Part shown: positions 1-5,400 of the stretch, one piece after another
Layout of the letters: every line of letters begins with the position of its first letter
Numbering within the stretch: position 1 is the stretch's first letter
Assembly (NCBI GenBank): GCA_003476595.1
Contig: DMTU01000352.1
Coordinates: forward strand, 6,504-13,649
Reading direction: 5' to 3'
Source of the DNA: Acidimicrobiaceae bacterium
GTDB lineage: Bacteria; Actinomycetota; Acidimicrobiia; Acidimicrobiales; Salinilacustritrichaceae
Length of the DNA stretch: 7,146 nucleotides
Program-made: the position numbers and the translations under genes
Notes under the pieces: model-generated
Database searches by the model: none
The model's input: only the letters and a program-made list of their open reading frames with translations
Told to the model about the DNA's origin: nothing

Positions 1-145
1 GCTCGCCCGGTTCCTCGGCCGGCTCCTCCGCAGACGGATCGGTTGTCTGGGACCCTGTCGAGGTCTCCTCGTCATCGCCGCGCGAGCCGCACGCAGAAGC
101 GACGAGCGCCCCTGCAACGACCAACGCCAAGAGCCTTCGGTTCAT
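1..145 (-). CDS. Lipoprotein N-terminus, probable Liv-type ABC substrate-binding protein (partial, runs off the window)
   Basis: Only the first 48 codons are present, with no stop before the window edge. The reading starts at ATG 145, which overlaps the TGA of the LivF gene. A strong AGGAGG lies 7 nt upstream. The product begins MNRRLLALVVAGALVASAC, which is a short positive n-region, a hydrophobic core and a lipobox-like VASAC with the lipidated Cys at residue 19. A polar, acidic Ser/Thr/Glu/Pro-rich tether follows (residues 20-48), typical of actinobacterial solute-binding lipoproteins that sit on the outer face of the membrane. No ligand-binding domain is visible, so the assignment to a Liv-family binding protein rests on position: it is the missing component, directly after LivF in a Liv operon. 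Alternatively it is another lipoprotein that merely follows the transporter. The lipoprotein call is firm; the binding-protein role is inferred. Confidence 0.8.
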   Translation of the reverse strand, partial: MNRRLLALVVAGALVASACGSRGDDEETSTGSQTTDPSAEEPAEEPGE

Positions 146-870
146 GCTGGTTCCTCCTCGGAGCCGGATAGGTACACACGCCACAGGTCGGGCGACTCGG
201 CCAGTTCGGCCGCCGGGCCCGCCAGGGCGACAGCGCCCCGGTCGATCACGATGGCGTGGTCGGCCAGGGCCAGTGCGACGCCCACGTACTGCTCGACGAC
301 GACCAGCGTGAGGCCGTCGCGCAGCAGGGTGCGGAACAGCTCGTAGATGGCGTCGACGATGACGGGGGCGAGGCCGAGCGAGGGTTCGTCGGCCATCAGG
401 ATGCGGGGTCGGGCCATGAGCGCCCGAGCGATGGCGACGAGCTGCTGCTCGCCGCCGGACAGGCTGCCGGCTTGCTGGTCGAGCCGCTCCCGCACCCGGG
501 GGAGGTGCTCGGTGACCCGCTCGATCTCCTGGTCCATGGCGGCCGGGCGCAGCTTGTGCAGGTACGCGCCCACCGCCAGGTTCTCGCGGACGGACAACTG
601 GGGGAACAGCCGCCGACCCTCGGGGACGAGCACGATGCCATGGCGGACCCGGTCGTCGGCCCGCCGGGTGGCCAGATCGACCCCGTCGACGCGCACCGCC
701 CCGCCCGAGGGCATGGTGGCGCCGGCGATGCCACGCAACGTGGACGACTTGCCGGCACCGTTCCGGCCCAGCACGGCAACCGCCTGGCCCTGCTCGACGG
801 CCAGATCGACCTTGCGGACCGCGATGACGTCGCCGTAGCGGACCTCCAGGGACTCGACCTCGAGGATCAT
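142..870 (-). CDS. livF: Branched-chain amino acid type ABC transporter ATPase, LivF family
   Basis: This 242-residue cytoplasmic ATPase is one half of the nucleotide-binding pair that powers Liv/HAAT importers. Visible motifs are Walker A GRNGAGKS (35-42), the LivF hallmark VPEGRRLFPQLSVRENL (82-98) with the Q-loop position occupied by the PEGR segment, signature LSGGEQQ (137-143) and Walker B ILMADE (157-162). The H-loop position carries Gln (VVEQ, Q194), which is the normal LivF state. Length fits the family (about 230-245). The start is ATG 870, which overlaps the LivG stop as ATGA, with GGGGAG 6 nt upstream. The LivG partner precedes it and a lipoprotein gene overlaps its end by 3 nt. 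Transported substrate cannot be read from the ATPase; in this family it can be branched-chain amino acids, other amino acids, urea, amides or aromatic and other organic acids. Confidence 0.95.
   Translation of the reverse strand: MILEVESLEVRYGDVIAVRKVDLAVEQGQAVAVLGRNGAGKSSTLRGIAGATMPSGGAVRVDGVDLATRRADDRVRHGIVLVPEGRRLFPQLSVRENLAVGAYLHKLRPAAMDQEIERVTEHLPRVRERLDQQAGSLSGGEQQLVAIARALMARPRILMADEPSLGLAPVIVDAIYELFRTLLRDGLTLVVVEQYVGVALALADHAIVIDRGAVALAGPAAELAESPDLWRVYLSGSEEEPA
153..158 (-). promoter_or_regulatory. Ribosome binding site AGGAGG for the lipoprotein gene
   Basis: CCTCCT on the plus strand reads AGGAGG on the minus strand, 7 nt before ATG 145. It lies inside the last codons of the LivF gene. 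It is the longest Shine-Dalgarno match seen in the window, consistent with the high expression a binding protein needs relative to the membrane components. Confidence 0.75.
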
Positions 871-1661
871 GCCTGGCTCCCCAGGTACGCCTCGGCGACG
901 CGCTGGTCGGCCAGCACCGTGCCCGTGGGACCGGCAGTGAGCACGTGCCCGAAGTCGAGCACTGCCGTGTGGGTGGCGATGGCTCGCACGAAGGTCATGT
1001 CGTGCTCGACGACGAGCACGGTGAGGTCCAGGCTGTCGAAGGCCTTTCGGAGGGCGTCGACGAACTCCGCCGTCTCCTCCTCGGCCATGCCGGCCGAGGG
1101 TTCGTCGAGCAGCAGGAAGCGTGGCCGCATCGCCAGCGCCCGGGCGAACTCGACCCGACGACGGCCTCCGTAGGACAGCTGGTCGGCGCGGAGGTGGGCG
1201 TCGTCGGTGAGCCCGGTGAGGTCGAGGGCGCCCCAGGCGACCTCGTCGACCATGGCGTCCTCGGCGCGGGTCCTCGGCGCACGCACCAGCGCACCGAACA
1301 CGCCGGTCCGCCGAAAGCGCCCGAGGCCGATGGAGACGTTCTCCAGCACGGTCAGCGACGGGACGAGGGCGAGGTTCTGGAACGTCCGGGCGATGCCGAG
1401 GCCGGCCCGGCGCCGGGGCGGCAGATCGGTGATGTCCTCACCGTCGAAGGTCAGGCGACCCGAGGTCGGCCGCTGGGCACCGGTGATGACGTTGAACAGC
1501 GTGGTCTTGCCCGCGCCGTTGGGTCCGATGATGGCGCTGACCTCACCGCGAGGCACGTCGAGCTCGACGTCGTCGTTGGCGACCAGGCCGCCGAACCGCA
1601 CGGTGATGCCGCGGATCGACAGCAGCGGATCGGTGGTGGTCACCGCAGGGGCGACCGTCAC
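867..1661 (-). CDS. livG: Branched-chain amino acid type ABC transporter ATPase, LivG family
   Basis: This 264-residue ATPase partners LivF on the cytoplasmic face of the Liv importer. Motifs are Walker A GPNGAGKT (46-53), Q-loop FQN (Q95), signature LSYGG (162-166, followed by RRRVEFARAL), Walker B FLLLDE (182-187) and the H-loop VVEHD (H220). The IARTFQNLALVPSLTVLENV segment (90-109) and the C-terminal AYLG ending are LivG traits. The signature is LSYGGRRR where LivG proteins usually read LSYGxQRR, a mild deviation. The start is placed at GTG 1661, which overlaps the preceding small membrane-protein gene as GTGA. No clear Shine-Dalgarno lies upstream, so initiation probably depends on translational coupling. 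A GTG 15 nt further in (codon 6 of the assigned frame is Ala, codon 7 Val) is an alternative. The Walker A region begins at about residue 46, slightly later than usual, which leaves room for that internal start. Confidence 0.93.
   Translation of the reverse strand: MTVAPAVTTTDPLLSIRGITVRFGGLVANDDVELDVPRGEVSAIIGPNGAGKTTLFNVITGAQRPTSGRLTFDGEDITDLPPRRRAGLGIARTFQNLALVPSLTVLENVSIGLGRFRRTGVFGALVRAPRTRAEDAMVDEVAWGALDLTGLTDDAHLRADQLSYGGRRRVEFARALAMRPRFLLLDEPSAGMAEEETAEFVDALRKAFDSLDLTVLVVEHDMTFVRAIATHTAVLDFGHVLTAGPTGTVLADQRVAEAYLGSQA
877..882 (-). promoter_or_regulatory. Ribosome binding site GGGGAG for livF
   Basis: CTCCCC on the plus strand gives GGGGAG on the coding strand, 6 nt before ATG 870 and inside the last LivG codons. 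It supports that start and means LivF can be initiated directly as well as by coupling through the ATGA overlap. Confidence 0.6.
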
Positions 1662-2047
1662 CGCGATCGGACGACGTGCCCGCTGGCGTCGGCCTCGCCC
1701 GCAGCCGTGGTGCCGGCTCCGGGATCGGTGCTGGCGGTGGCCAGCCACTCCACGACGGCGTCGAGGCGGGCGCCGACGGCGGCCGACTCCTCCCGGGCGC
1801 GGGCGGTCTCCTGACGCAGCAGCAGCACCGCGGCGGCGATGACCAGCACGGCACCGGGGATCGTCCCCGACGCCAGGTGCGGGATCTGCTCGCCGGGGTC
1901 GGTGCTGTCCGACGCGCCCCAGTAGCCGGCGAACAGCAACAGTGCGCCGATCACCGCCAGGGCGGCGGGCAGCCACCGGTCGAGCACGCCCCGGGTGGTG
2001 GGGCGGTGCTGGTCACGCAACGGGTGCGCGGAAAGCTCCTCTGGCAC
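1658..2047 (-). CDS. Small membrane protein of the Liv operon: two transmembrane helices plus C-terminal helix, function unknown
   Basis: A 129-residue protein of no family I can name with confidence. Residues 1-23 are polar and basic. Two hydrophobic segments follow at about 25-45 (LPAALAVIGALLLFAGYWGA) and 61-78 (GTIPGAVLVIAAAVLLL), joined by a short acidic loop containing EQIPHLASG. Residues 79-103 (RQETARAREESAAVGARLDA onward) look like a charged amphipathic or coiled-coil helix with a likely cytoplasmic location; a polar, disordered-looking tail closes the protein. The start is GTG 2047, with GGAG 6 nt upstream, inside the last codons of the fused permease gene (35-nt overlap). Its TGA overlaps the LivG GTG start as GTGA. 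Gene overlap on both sides, in-frame hydrophobic segments and a good Shine-Dalgarno make it a real gene. I infer an accessory or regulatory subunit of the transporter. I believe similar small proteins with a QIPxLxSG loop occur beside Liv genes in other actinobacteria, but cannot verify this here. Confidence 0.8.
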   Translation of the reverse strand: MPEELSAHPLRDQHRPTTRGVLDRWLPAALAVIGALLLFAGYWGASDSTDPGEQIPHLASGTIPGAVLVIAAAVLLLRQETARAREESAAVGARLDAVVEWLATASTDPGAGTTAAGEADASGHVVRSR

Positions 2048-4016
2048 GTGGTTCTCCAGGGTTCGTTGGTTGGTGCATGTGGGAACGGGCGGCGGCGAGT
2101 GTCGCCGCGGCGGTGGGTGGGGCCACGTCACGGAGCCGCTCGCGGACTGTGGCGGCGATGTCGACGGTGGAGGCGGTCGGCACGGCGGGGGCCAGGCGGG
2201 GACGGGGCACGAGATCGGCCAGCCCTCCGGGCCGGAACACCAGCACCAGGATGACGGTGGCGCCGGCGATGATGTCGGGGACGGCGTTGGCCGAGCCGCT
2301 GGCCGTGGACTGGGTGATCTGGGGCAGGAGACCGAAGGCGAGGCCGGCCATGACCGGCCCGACCAGTGACTGGCTGCCGCCCACCACCGTGTAGACGAGC
2401 AGCGACAGCGAGAGCATGGGGGCGAAGTCGGTGGGGGACAGCCCGCTGATGAGGACGGCATAGAGCCCCCCGCCGAGGGTGGCGGTGAAGGCGGCGACCA
2501 GGAAGACGCCCATCCGGGCGCGAGTGGCGGAGGCGCCGAAGTGCTCGACGGCTTCCGGCGCGTCGCGGGCGGCGATCAGGAAGCGGCCCTGGACCGAGCG
2601 TCGGAGGTTGGCCGCGGCCAGCATCAGCAGCCCGGTGAGCGCAAGCATCACGTAGTAGATCGAGGTGTCACTGGCCAGGTCGATGCCGAACAGGTCGCTG
2701 CGAGCCAGCGAGGAGGGGATCTCGGGTCGCTCGAACAGCCAGGCGGCGGCGGCGCCGGTGAAGGCCAGCGACGCGACGGCGAACTGCAGCCCCGACAGTC
2801 GCAGCGCCGGGATGCCGGCGACGGCACCCATGGCGGTGCCGGCGACGGCGGACAGCAGCAGGGCGAGCCACAGGGCGAGCTCGTGCTCGACGACGAGGTA
2901 GCCGGTGCCGAGGGCACCCACGCCGACGTAGGCACCCTGCATCAGGCTGACCTGCCCCCCCCAGCCGACCAGCATCACGAGGCTGAGGGCTTGGATGACG
3001 AAGAACAGGGTGCGCCCGCCCACGAAGCTCCAGTACGTGGACCCGGCGGGGACCGCGAGGGCGACCACGGCACCCGCCGCGGCGAGAGCGAAGCCCAGCG
3101 GCCGGAGGGCGGCGGGGACGGGGATCCGGATCCGGCGGCGGGTGCGGGGCTCGGTGTAGGCGGTGGGGGCCACCGCCCAGGTCCGCCGCACGAGGAGCAC
3201 CACCACGACGAGGCCGAGCACGGACAGCTCGCGCATGCCGGGCTGGTCGAAGCGCACCGATGCGATCGCCTCGATCACGCCGACCAGCAGGCCGCCGAGG
3301 AACGTGAGCGGCAGCGACGCCATGCCGCCGACCAGCGTGCCGGCCAGCGACTTGGTCAGCAGCAGCGTGAAGGTGCCCACGTTCACGATCTGCAGCGGCG
3401 CGACGAGCACGCCCACGATGGCCGAGAGGCAGGCGCCGAGGCCCCAGTTGAAGCGGGCGACGGCGCCGAGGGAGATCCCGTGGAGGCGGGCGGCCTCGGG
3501 GTCCTGGGCCACGGCGCGCACCGCGGTGCCGAAGCGGGTGCGCTCCAGGAACCCGGCGAGCAGGGCGGCGAGGACGGCAGCGGTGACGAGCACGGCCACC
3601 TTCTGGTACGAGACGGCGACCTCGAGGATCGTCACCGAGCGGGCGGGCAGCAGGGGCTCGGCCACCACCGGTGCGAAGCCGTAGTGCCACAGCAGCAGCC
3701 CGGAGGTGAAGGTGAGGATGCCGAGCGTGGCGATGAGCCGGGTGGCCGGGCTGGCGCCGACGAGGGGGCGGACCGCCAATCGCTCGACGATCAGCCCGTA
3801 GGCGGTGGCTGCCAGCACGGCGACCGCGGCGGCGAGTGGCAGGGGCCACCCGCGCTCGCCGAAGTCGACGTACACGAACGCGGCGACGGCGGCAAAGGCG
3901 GCGTGGGCGAAGGAGAGCACGCCCGTGGAGCGGAACATCAGCGTGATCGCGACGCCGACGAGGGCGTAGCTCCCGCCGGTGAACACGCCGCTCACCGCAG
4001 CTTCGAGATCGAGCAC
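2013..4016 (-). CDS. Fused LivH-LivM permease of a branched-chain amino acid type ABC transporter
   Basis: A 667-residue polytopic membrane protein carrying both Liv permeases in one chain. Residues 1-277 are LivH-like: it opens with a GGSYALVGVAITLMFRSTGV helix and FAHAAF (36-41), and carries the ATPase-contacting loop FGTAVRAVAQDPEAARLHGI (162-181). Residues 278-303 are a basic, Pro-rich linker (EPRTRRRIRIPVPA). Residues 304-605 are LivM-like, with GWGGQVSLMQGAYVGVGAL (351-369), coupling loop GRFLIAARDAPEAVEHFG (477-494), GGLYAVLISGLSPTDF (516-531), VVGGSQSLVGPVMAG (544-558) and the family-typical end LVFRPGGL. Residues 606-667 are an Ala/Pro-rich tail, probably cytoplasmic. Separate LivH and LivM are about 290-310 and 320-420 residues, so the sum fits a full fusion; there is no internal stop. 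GTG 4016 is chosen because GGGGGGAG sits 5 nt upstream; ATG 4043 (676 residues) and GTG 4067 (684) are in-frame alternatives with weaker sites, and 4067 abuts the hairpin. Confidence 0.92.
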   Translation of the reverse strand: MLDLEAAVSGVFTGGSYALVGVAITLMFRSTGVLSFAHAAFAAVAAFVYVDFGERGWPLPLAAAVAVLAATAYGLIVERLAVRPLVGASPATRLIATLGILTFTSGLLLWHYGFAPVVAEPLLPARSVTILEVAVSYQKVAVLVTAAVLAALLAGFLERTRFGTAVRAVAQDPEAARLHGISLGAVARFNWGLGACLSAIVGVLVAPLQIVNVGTFTLLLTKSLAGTLVGGMASLPLTFLGGLLVGVIEAIASVRFDQPGMRELSVLGLVVVVLLVRRTWAVAPTAYTEPRTRRRIRIPVPAALRPLGFALAAAGAVVALAVPAGSTYWSFVGGRTLFFVIQALSLVMLVGWGGQVSLMQGAYVGVGALGTGYLVVEHELALWLALLLSAVAGTAMGAVAGIPALRLSGLQFAVASLAFTGAAAAWLFERPEIPSSLARSDLFGIDLASDTSIYYVMLALTGLLMLAAANLRRSVQGRFLIAARDAPEAVEHFGASATRARMGVFLVAAFTATLGGGLYAVLISGLSPTDFAPMLSLSLLVYTVVGGSQSLVGPVMAGLAFGLLPQITQSTASGSANAVPDIIAGATVILVLVFRPGGLADLVPRPRLAPAVPTASTVDIAATVRERLRDVAPPTAAATLAAARSHMHQPTNPGEPRARGAFRAPVA
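2054..2057 (-). promoter_or_regulatory. Ribosome binding site GGAG for the small membrane-protein gene
   Basis: CTCC on the plus strand reads GGAG on the coding strand, 6 nt before GTG 2047. It selects this GTG as the start within an open frame that otherwise continues far upstream without a stop. Confidence 0.55.
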
Positions 4017-4021
4017 CCGCA

Positions 4022-4029
4022 CTCCCCCC
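4022..4029 (-). promoter_or_regulatory. Ribosome binding site GGGGGGAG for the fused permease gene
   Basis: The coding strand reads GGGGGGAG, then 5 nt (TGCGG), then GTG 4016. This is the only good Shine-Dalgarno placed correctly for any candidate start of the permease, and it decides the start in favour of GTG 4016 over ATG 4043. Confidence 0.55.
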
Positions 4030-4068
4030 GGAGCTTCGGCCATCTGTTGGGTCGCGCAACGTAGCACT

Positions 4069-4107
4069 CCGCCCGTCCCGTGTCGCGGGACGGGACGGGA
4101 CGGGCGG
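4069..4107 (-). terminator. GC-rich hairpin made of TCCCG repeats, possible terminator or processing element
   Basis: It begins 5 nt after the acyl-CoA dehydrogenase stop codon. On the coding strand CCGCCCGTCCCG (4107 to 4096) pairs perfectly over 12 bp with CGGGACGGGCGG (4080 to 4069), leaving a 15-nt loop. The loop contains further TCCCG units, so a second register is possible: CCCGTCCCG (4094 to 4086) with CGGGACGGG (4080 to 4072), 9 bp around a CGACA loop. No U-tract follows (the next bases are AGTGCTAC), so classical intrinsic termination is uncertain, although actinobacterial terminators often lack one. It could instead attenuate, stabilise or process the transcript between the enzyme genes and the transporter genes. 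The structure is seen; the function is inferred. Confidence 0.55.
4086..4104. repeat. Short tandem repeat of the pentamer TCCCG (CGGGA on the plus strand)
   Basis: On the minus strand CCCG followed by TCCCG, TCCCG, TCCCG gives almost four tandem pentamers. An inverted partial copy (CGGGACGGG, 4080 to 4072) follows after a 5-nt spacer. The repeat provides the slipped-pairing potential of the hairpin at 4069-4107 and is a candidate for copy-number variation between strains. Confidence 0.7.
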
Positions 4108-4112
4108 TGGAC

Positions 4113-5366
4113 TCAGCGCGACGGCGAGGTGTTCTGCGGCAGGTCCCGGAACGGCGTGCCCTTGTCCGGCCCCGGCTCCTTGGGGAGGCCGAGCACGCGC
4201 TCGCCGATGATGTTGCGCTGCACCTGGTCGCTGCCGCCGTAGATCGACGGCGACGGCGAGAACATGGTCATCTCCTGGATCGACCCGCCGGATGGGGCGT
4301 CGGGGCCCATGAGGGTGGCGCCGGGCCCGAGGATCCGACAACCCAGGTCGCGGGCCAGGCGGATGACGTCGCTGTTGCGCAGCTTGGCCAGGTTGCCCTC
4401 GCCCCCGGTCGCGGCGTTGCCCGACTTCATGCGGCCCAGGTGCCAACCCGTGATCTCGACCATCGAGTGCAGCCGCATGAGGTCGTCCCGGATGGTGCGG
4501 TCGTCGAGCTTGCCGAGGTCGCGAGCCAGCTGGATCAGCGACTTCACGCGACCCGCCCCGACGCCGCCCTCGGACAGCGCCCCGACCTCGTGCTCGAAGG
4601 AGCCGGCGGGGCGGTCGAGGTGGCCGGCGATGGTGCCGGGGTTTGCCGCGCTCGGGGCGGCGACGTTGTTGCCACCGATGCCGCTGCGCTCGAACATCAG
4701 GGTCGTGTTGGCGACCCGCCAGCCGTCGCCCACGTCGCCGATGACGTTGGCGTGTGGCACGCGGGCCTCGTCGATGAACACCTCATTGAACAGCGCCCGC
4801 CCGGTCATCTCCCGCAGCGGGCGGACCTCCACGCCGTCCTGGAGCATCGGGAAGGCGAAGTAGGTGATGCCCCGGTGCTTGGGCGCGTCGGGGTCGGTCC
4901 GGGCGATGAGGATGCCGTAGTCGGCCCACTGGCCGAGCGAGGTCCACACCTTCTGGCCCGTGACGACCCACTCGTCGCCGTCGCGCTCGGCGCGGCACTG
5001 CAGGCCAGCGAGGTCGGACCCGGCGCCCGGCTCGGAGAACAGCTGACACCAGCCGTGCTGCCCGTTGAAGATCTGCGGGAGGAGGCGCTGCTTCAGCTCC
5101 TCGGTGCCGTGGGTCATGATCGTCGGCGCGGCCAGCATCATCCCCAGGCCCGACGGCGGCCCCAGTGCCTTGCGCTGCACCATGGCCCGCACGAGCTCGG
5201 AGGTCTCCTCACGGGACCAGTCGCGGCCCCACGGTTCCGGGAGCATCGGGTGGGCGAGGCGGGCGTCGGCGAGGCGGGCCCACCACTCGCCGACGGTCGC
5301 TTCGGGGTCCCAGTTCTCGTCGAGCCAGGCGTCGACATCGAGTGCGGTCTCTTCGGTGATGGTCAT
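4113..5366 (-). CDS. Acyl-CoA dehydrogenase (FadE-like flavoprotein)
   Basis: A 417-residue cytoplasmic FAD enzyme predicted to introduce the alpha,beta double bond in an acyl-CoA. The N-terminal helical domain occupies about 1-105. The middle beta domain carries QLFSEPGAGSDLAGL (108-122) and WVVTGQKVWTS (133-143), the family signature contacting FAD and substrate. The C-terminal helical domain has LGCRILGPGATLMG (341-354) and YGGSDQVQRNIIGERVLGLP (376-395). In medium-chain type enzymes the catalytic Glu sits at the YEGT position; here that position is Gly377. A Glu is present at E226 (TLMFERSGIGG), where isovaleryl-CoA dehydrogenase and several actinobacterial steroid FadE enzymes place their base. 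So the enzyme is probably active, with a base of the second type. Start ATG 5366 has AGGAG 5 nt upstream and lies 34 nt after the upstream oxidoreductase stop. Substrate is unknown; the neighbours favour a branched, steroid-like or cyclic acyl-CoA. Some such FadE proteins need a second FadE partner, which is not seen here. Confidence 0.94.
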   Translation of the reverse strand: MTITEETALDVDAWLDENWDPEATVGEWWARLADARLAHPMLPEPWGRDWSREETSELVRAMVQRKALGPPSGLGMMLAAPTIMTHGTEELKQRLLPQIFNGQHGWCQLFSEPGAGSDLAGLQCRAERDGDEWVVTGQKVWTSLGQWADYGILIARTDPDAPKHRGITYFAFPMLQDGVEVRPLREMTGRALFNEVFIDEARVPHANVIGDVGDGWRVANTTLMFERSGIGGNNVAAPSAANPGTIAGHLDRPAGSFEHEVGALSEGGVGAGRVKSLIQLARDLGKLDDRTIRDDLMRLHSMVEITGWHLGRMKSGNAATGGEGNLAKLRNSDVIRLARDLGCRILGPGATLMGPDAPSGGSIQEMTMFSPSPSIYGGSDQVQRNIIGERVLGLPKEPGPDKGTPFRDLPQNTSPSR

Positions 5367-5371
5367 GGTTG

Positions 5372-5376
5372 CTCCT
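5372..5376 (-). promoter_or_regulatory. Ribosome binding site AGGAG for the acyl-CoA dehydrogenase gene
   Basis: CTCCT on the plus strand reads AGGAG on the coding strand, 5 nt before ATG 5366. It fixes the start in a frame that stays open for over 300 nt further upstream. Confidence 0.65.
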
Positions 5377-5400
5377 GCTTCTCGTGTGGTCGGCGCCCGG

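Noticed and set aside
283..294. Gln instead of His at the H-loop of LivF as a sign of an inactive ATPase
   Set aside because: LivF proteins normally have Gln here (VEQ), so this is a family trait and not a defect.
2955..2962. Run of eight C (G on the coding strand) inside the permease gene as a possible frameshift or phase-variation site
   Set aside because: The frame is intact on both sides and encodes the conserved GWGGQVSL motif. A single G-run in a high-GC gene is not evidence for programmed slippage.
2541..4064. Open frame of 507 codons on the plus strand opposite the fused permease
   Set aside because: The product is a Gly/Asp/Glu/Gln-rich string with no membrane segments or motifs. 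It mirrors the permease codon bias, so it is a shadow.
4017..4067. Longer permease starting at GTG 4067 or ATG 4043
   Set aside because: GTG 4067 directly abuts the hairpin and its GGAG overlaps the start codon; ATG 4043 has no Shine-Dalgarno. GTG 4016 has GGGGGGAG at 5 nt. ATG 4043 remains possible.
2668..4446. Open frame of 592 codons on the minus strand in another frame of the permease region
   Set aside because: Its product is extremely Arg/Pro-rich and spans the dehydrogenase-permease junction. The overlapping permease frame has clear membrane helices and family motifs.
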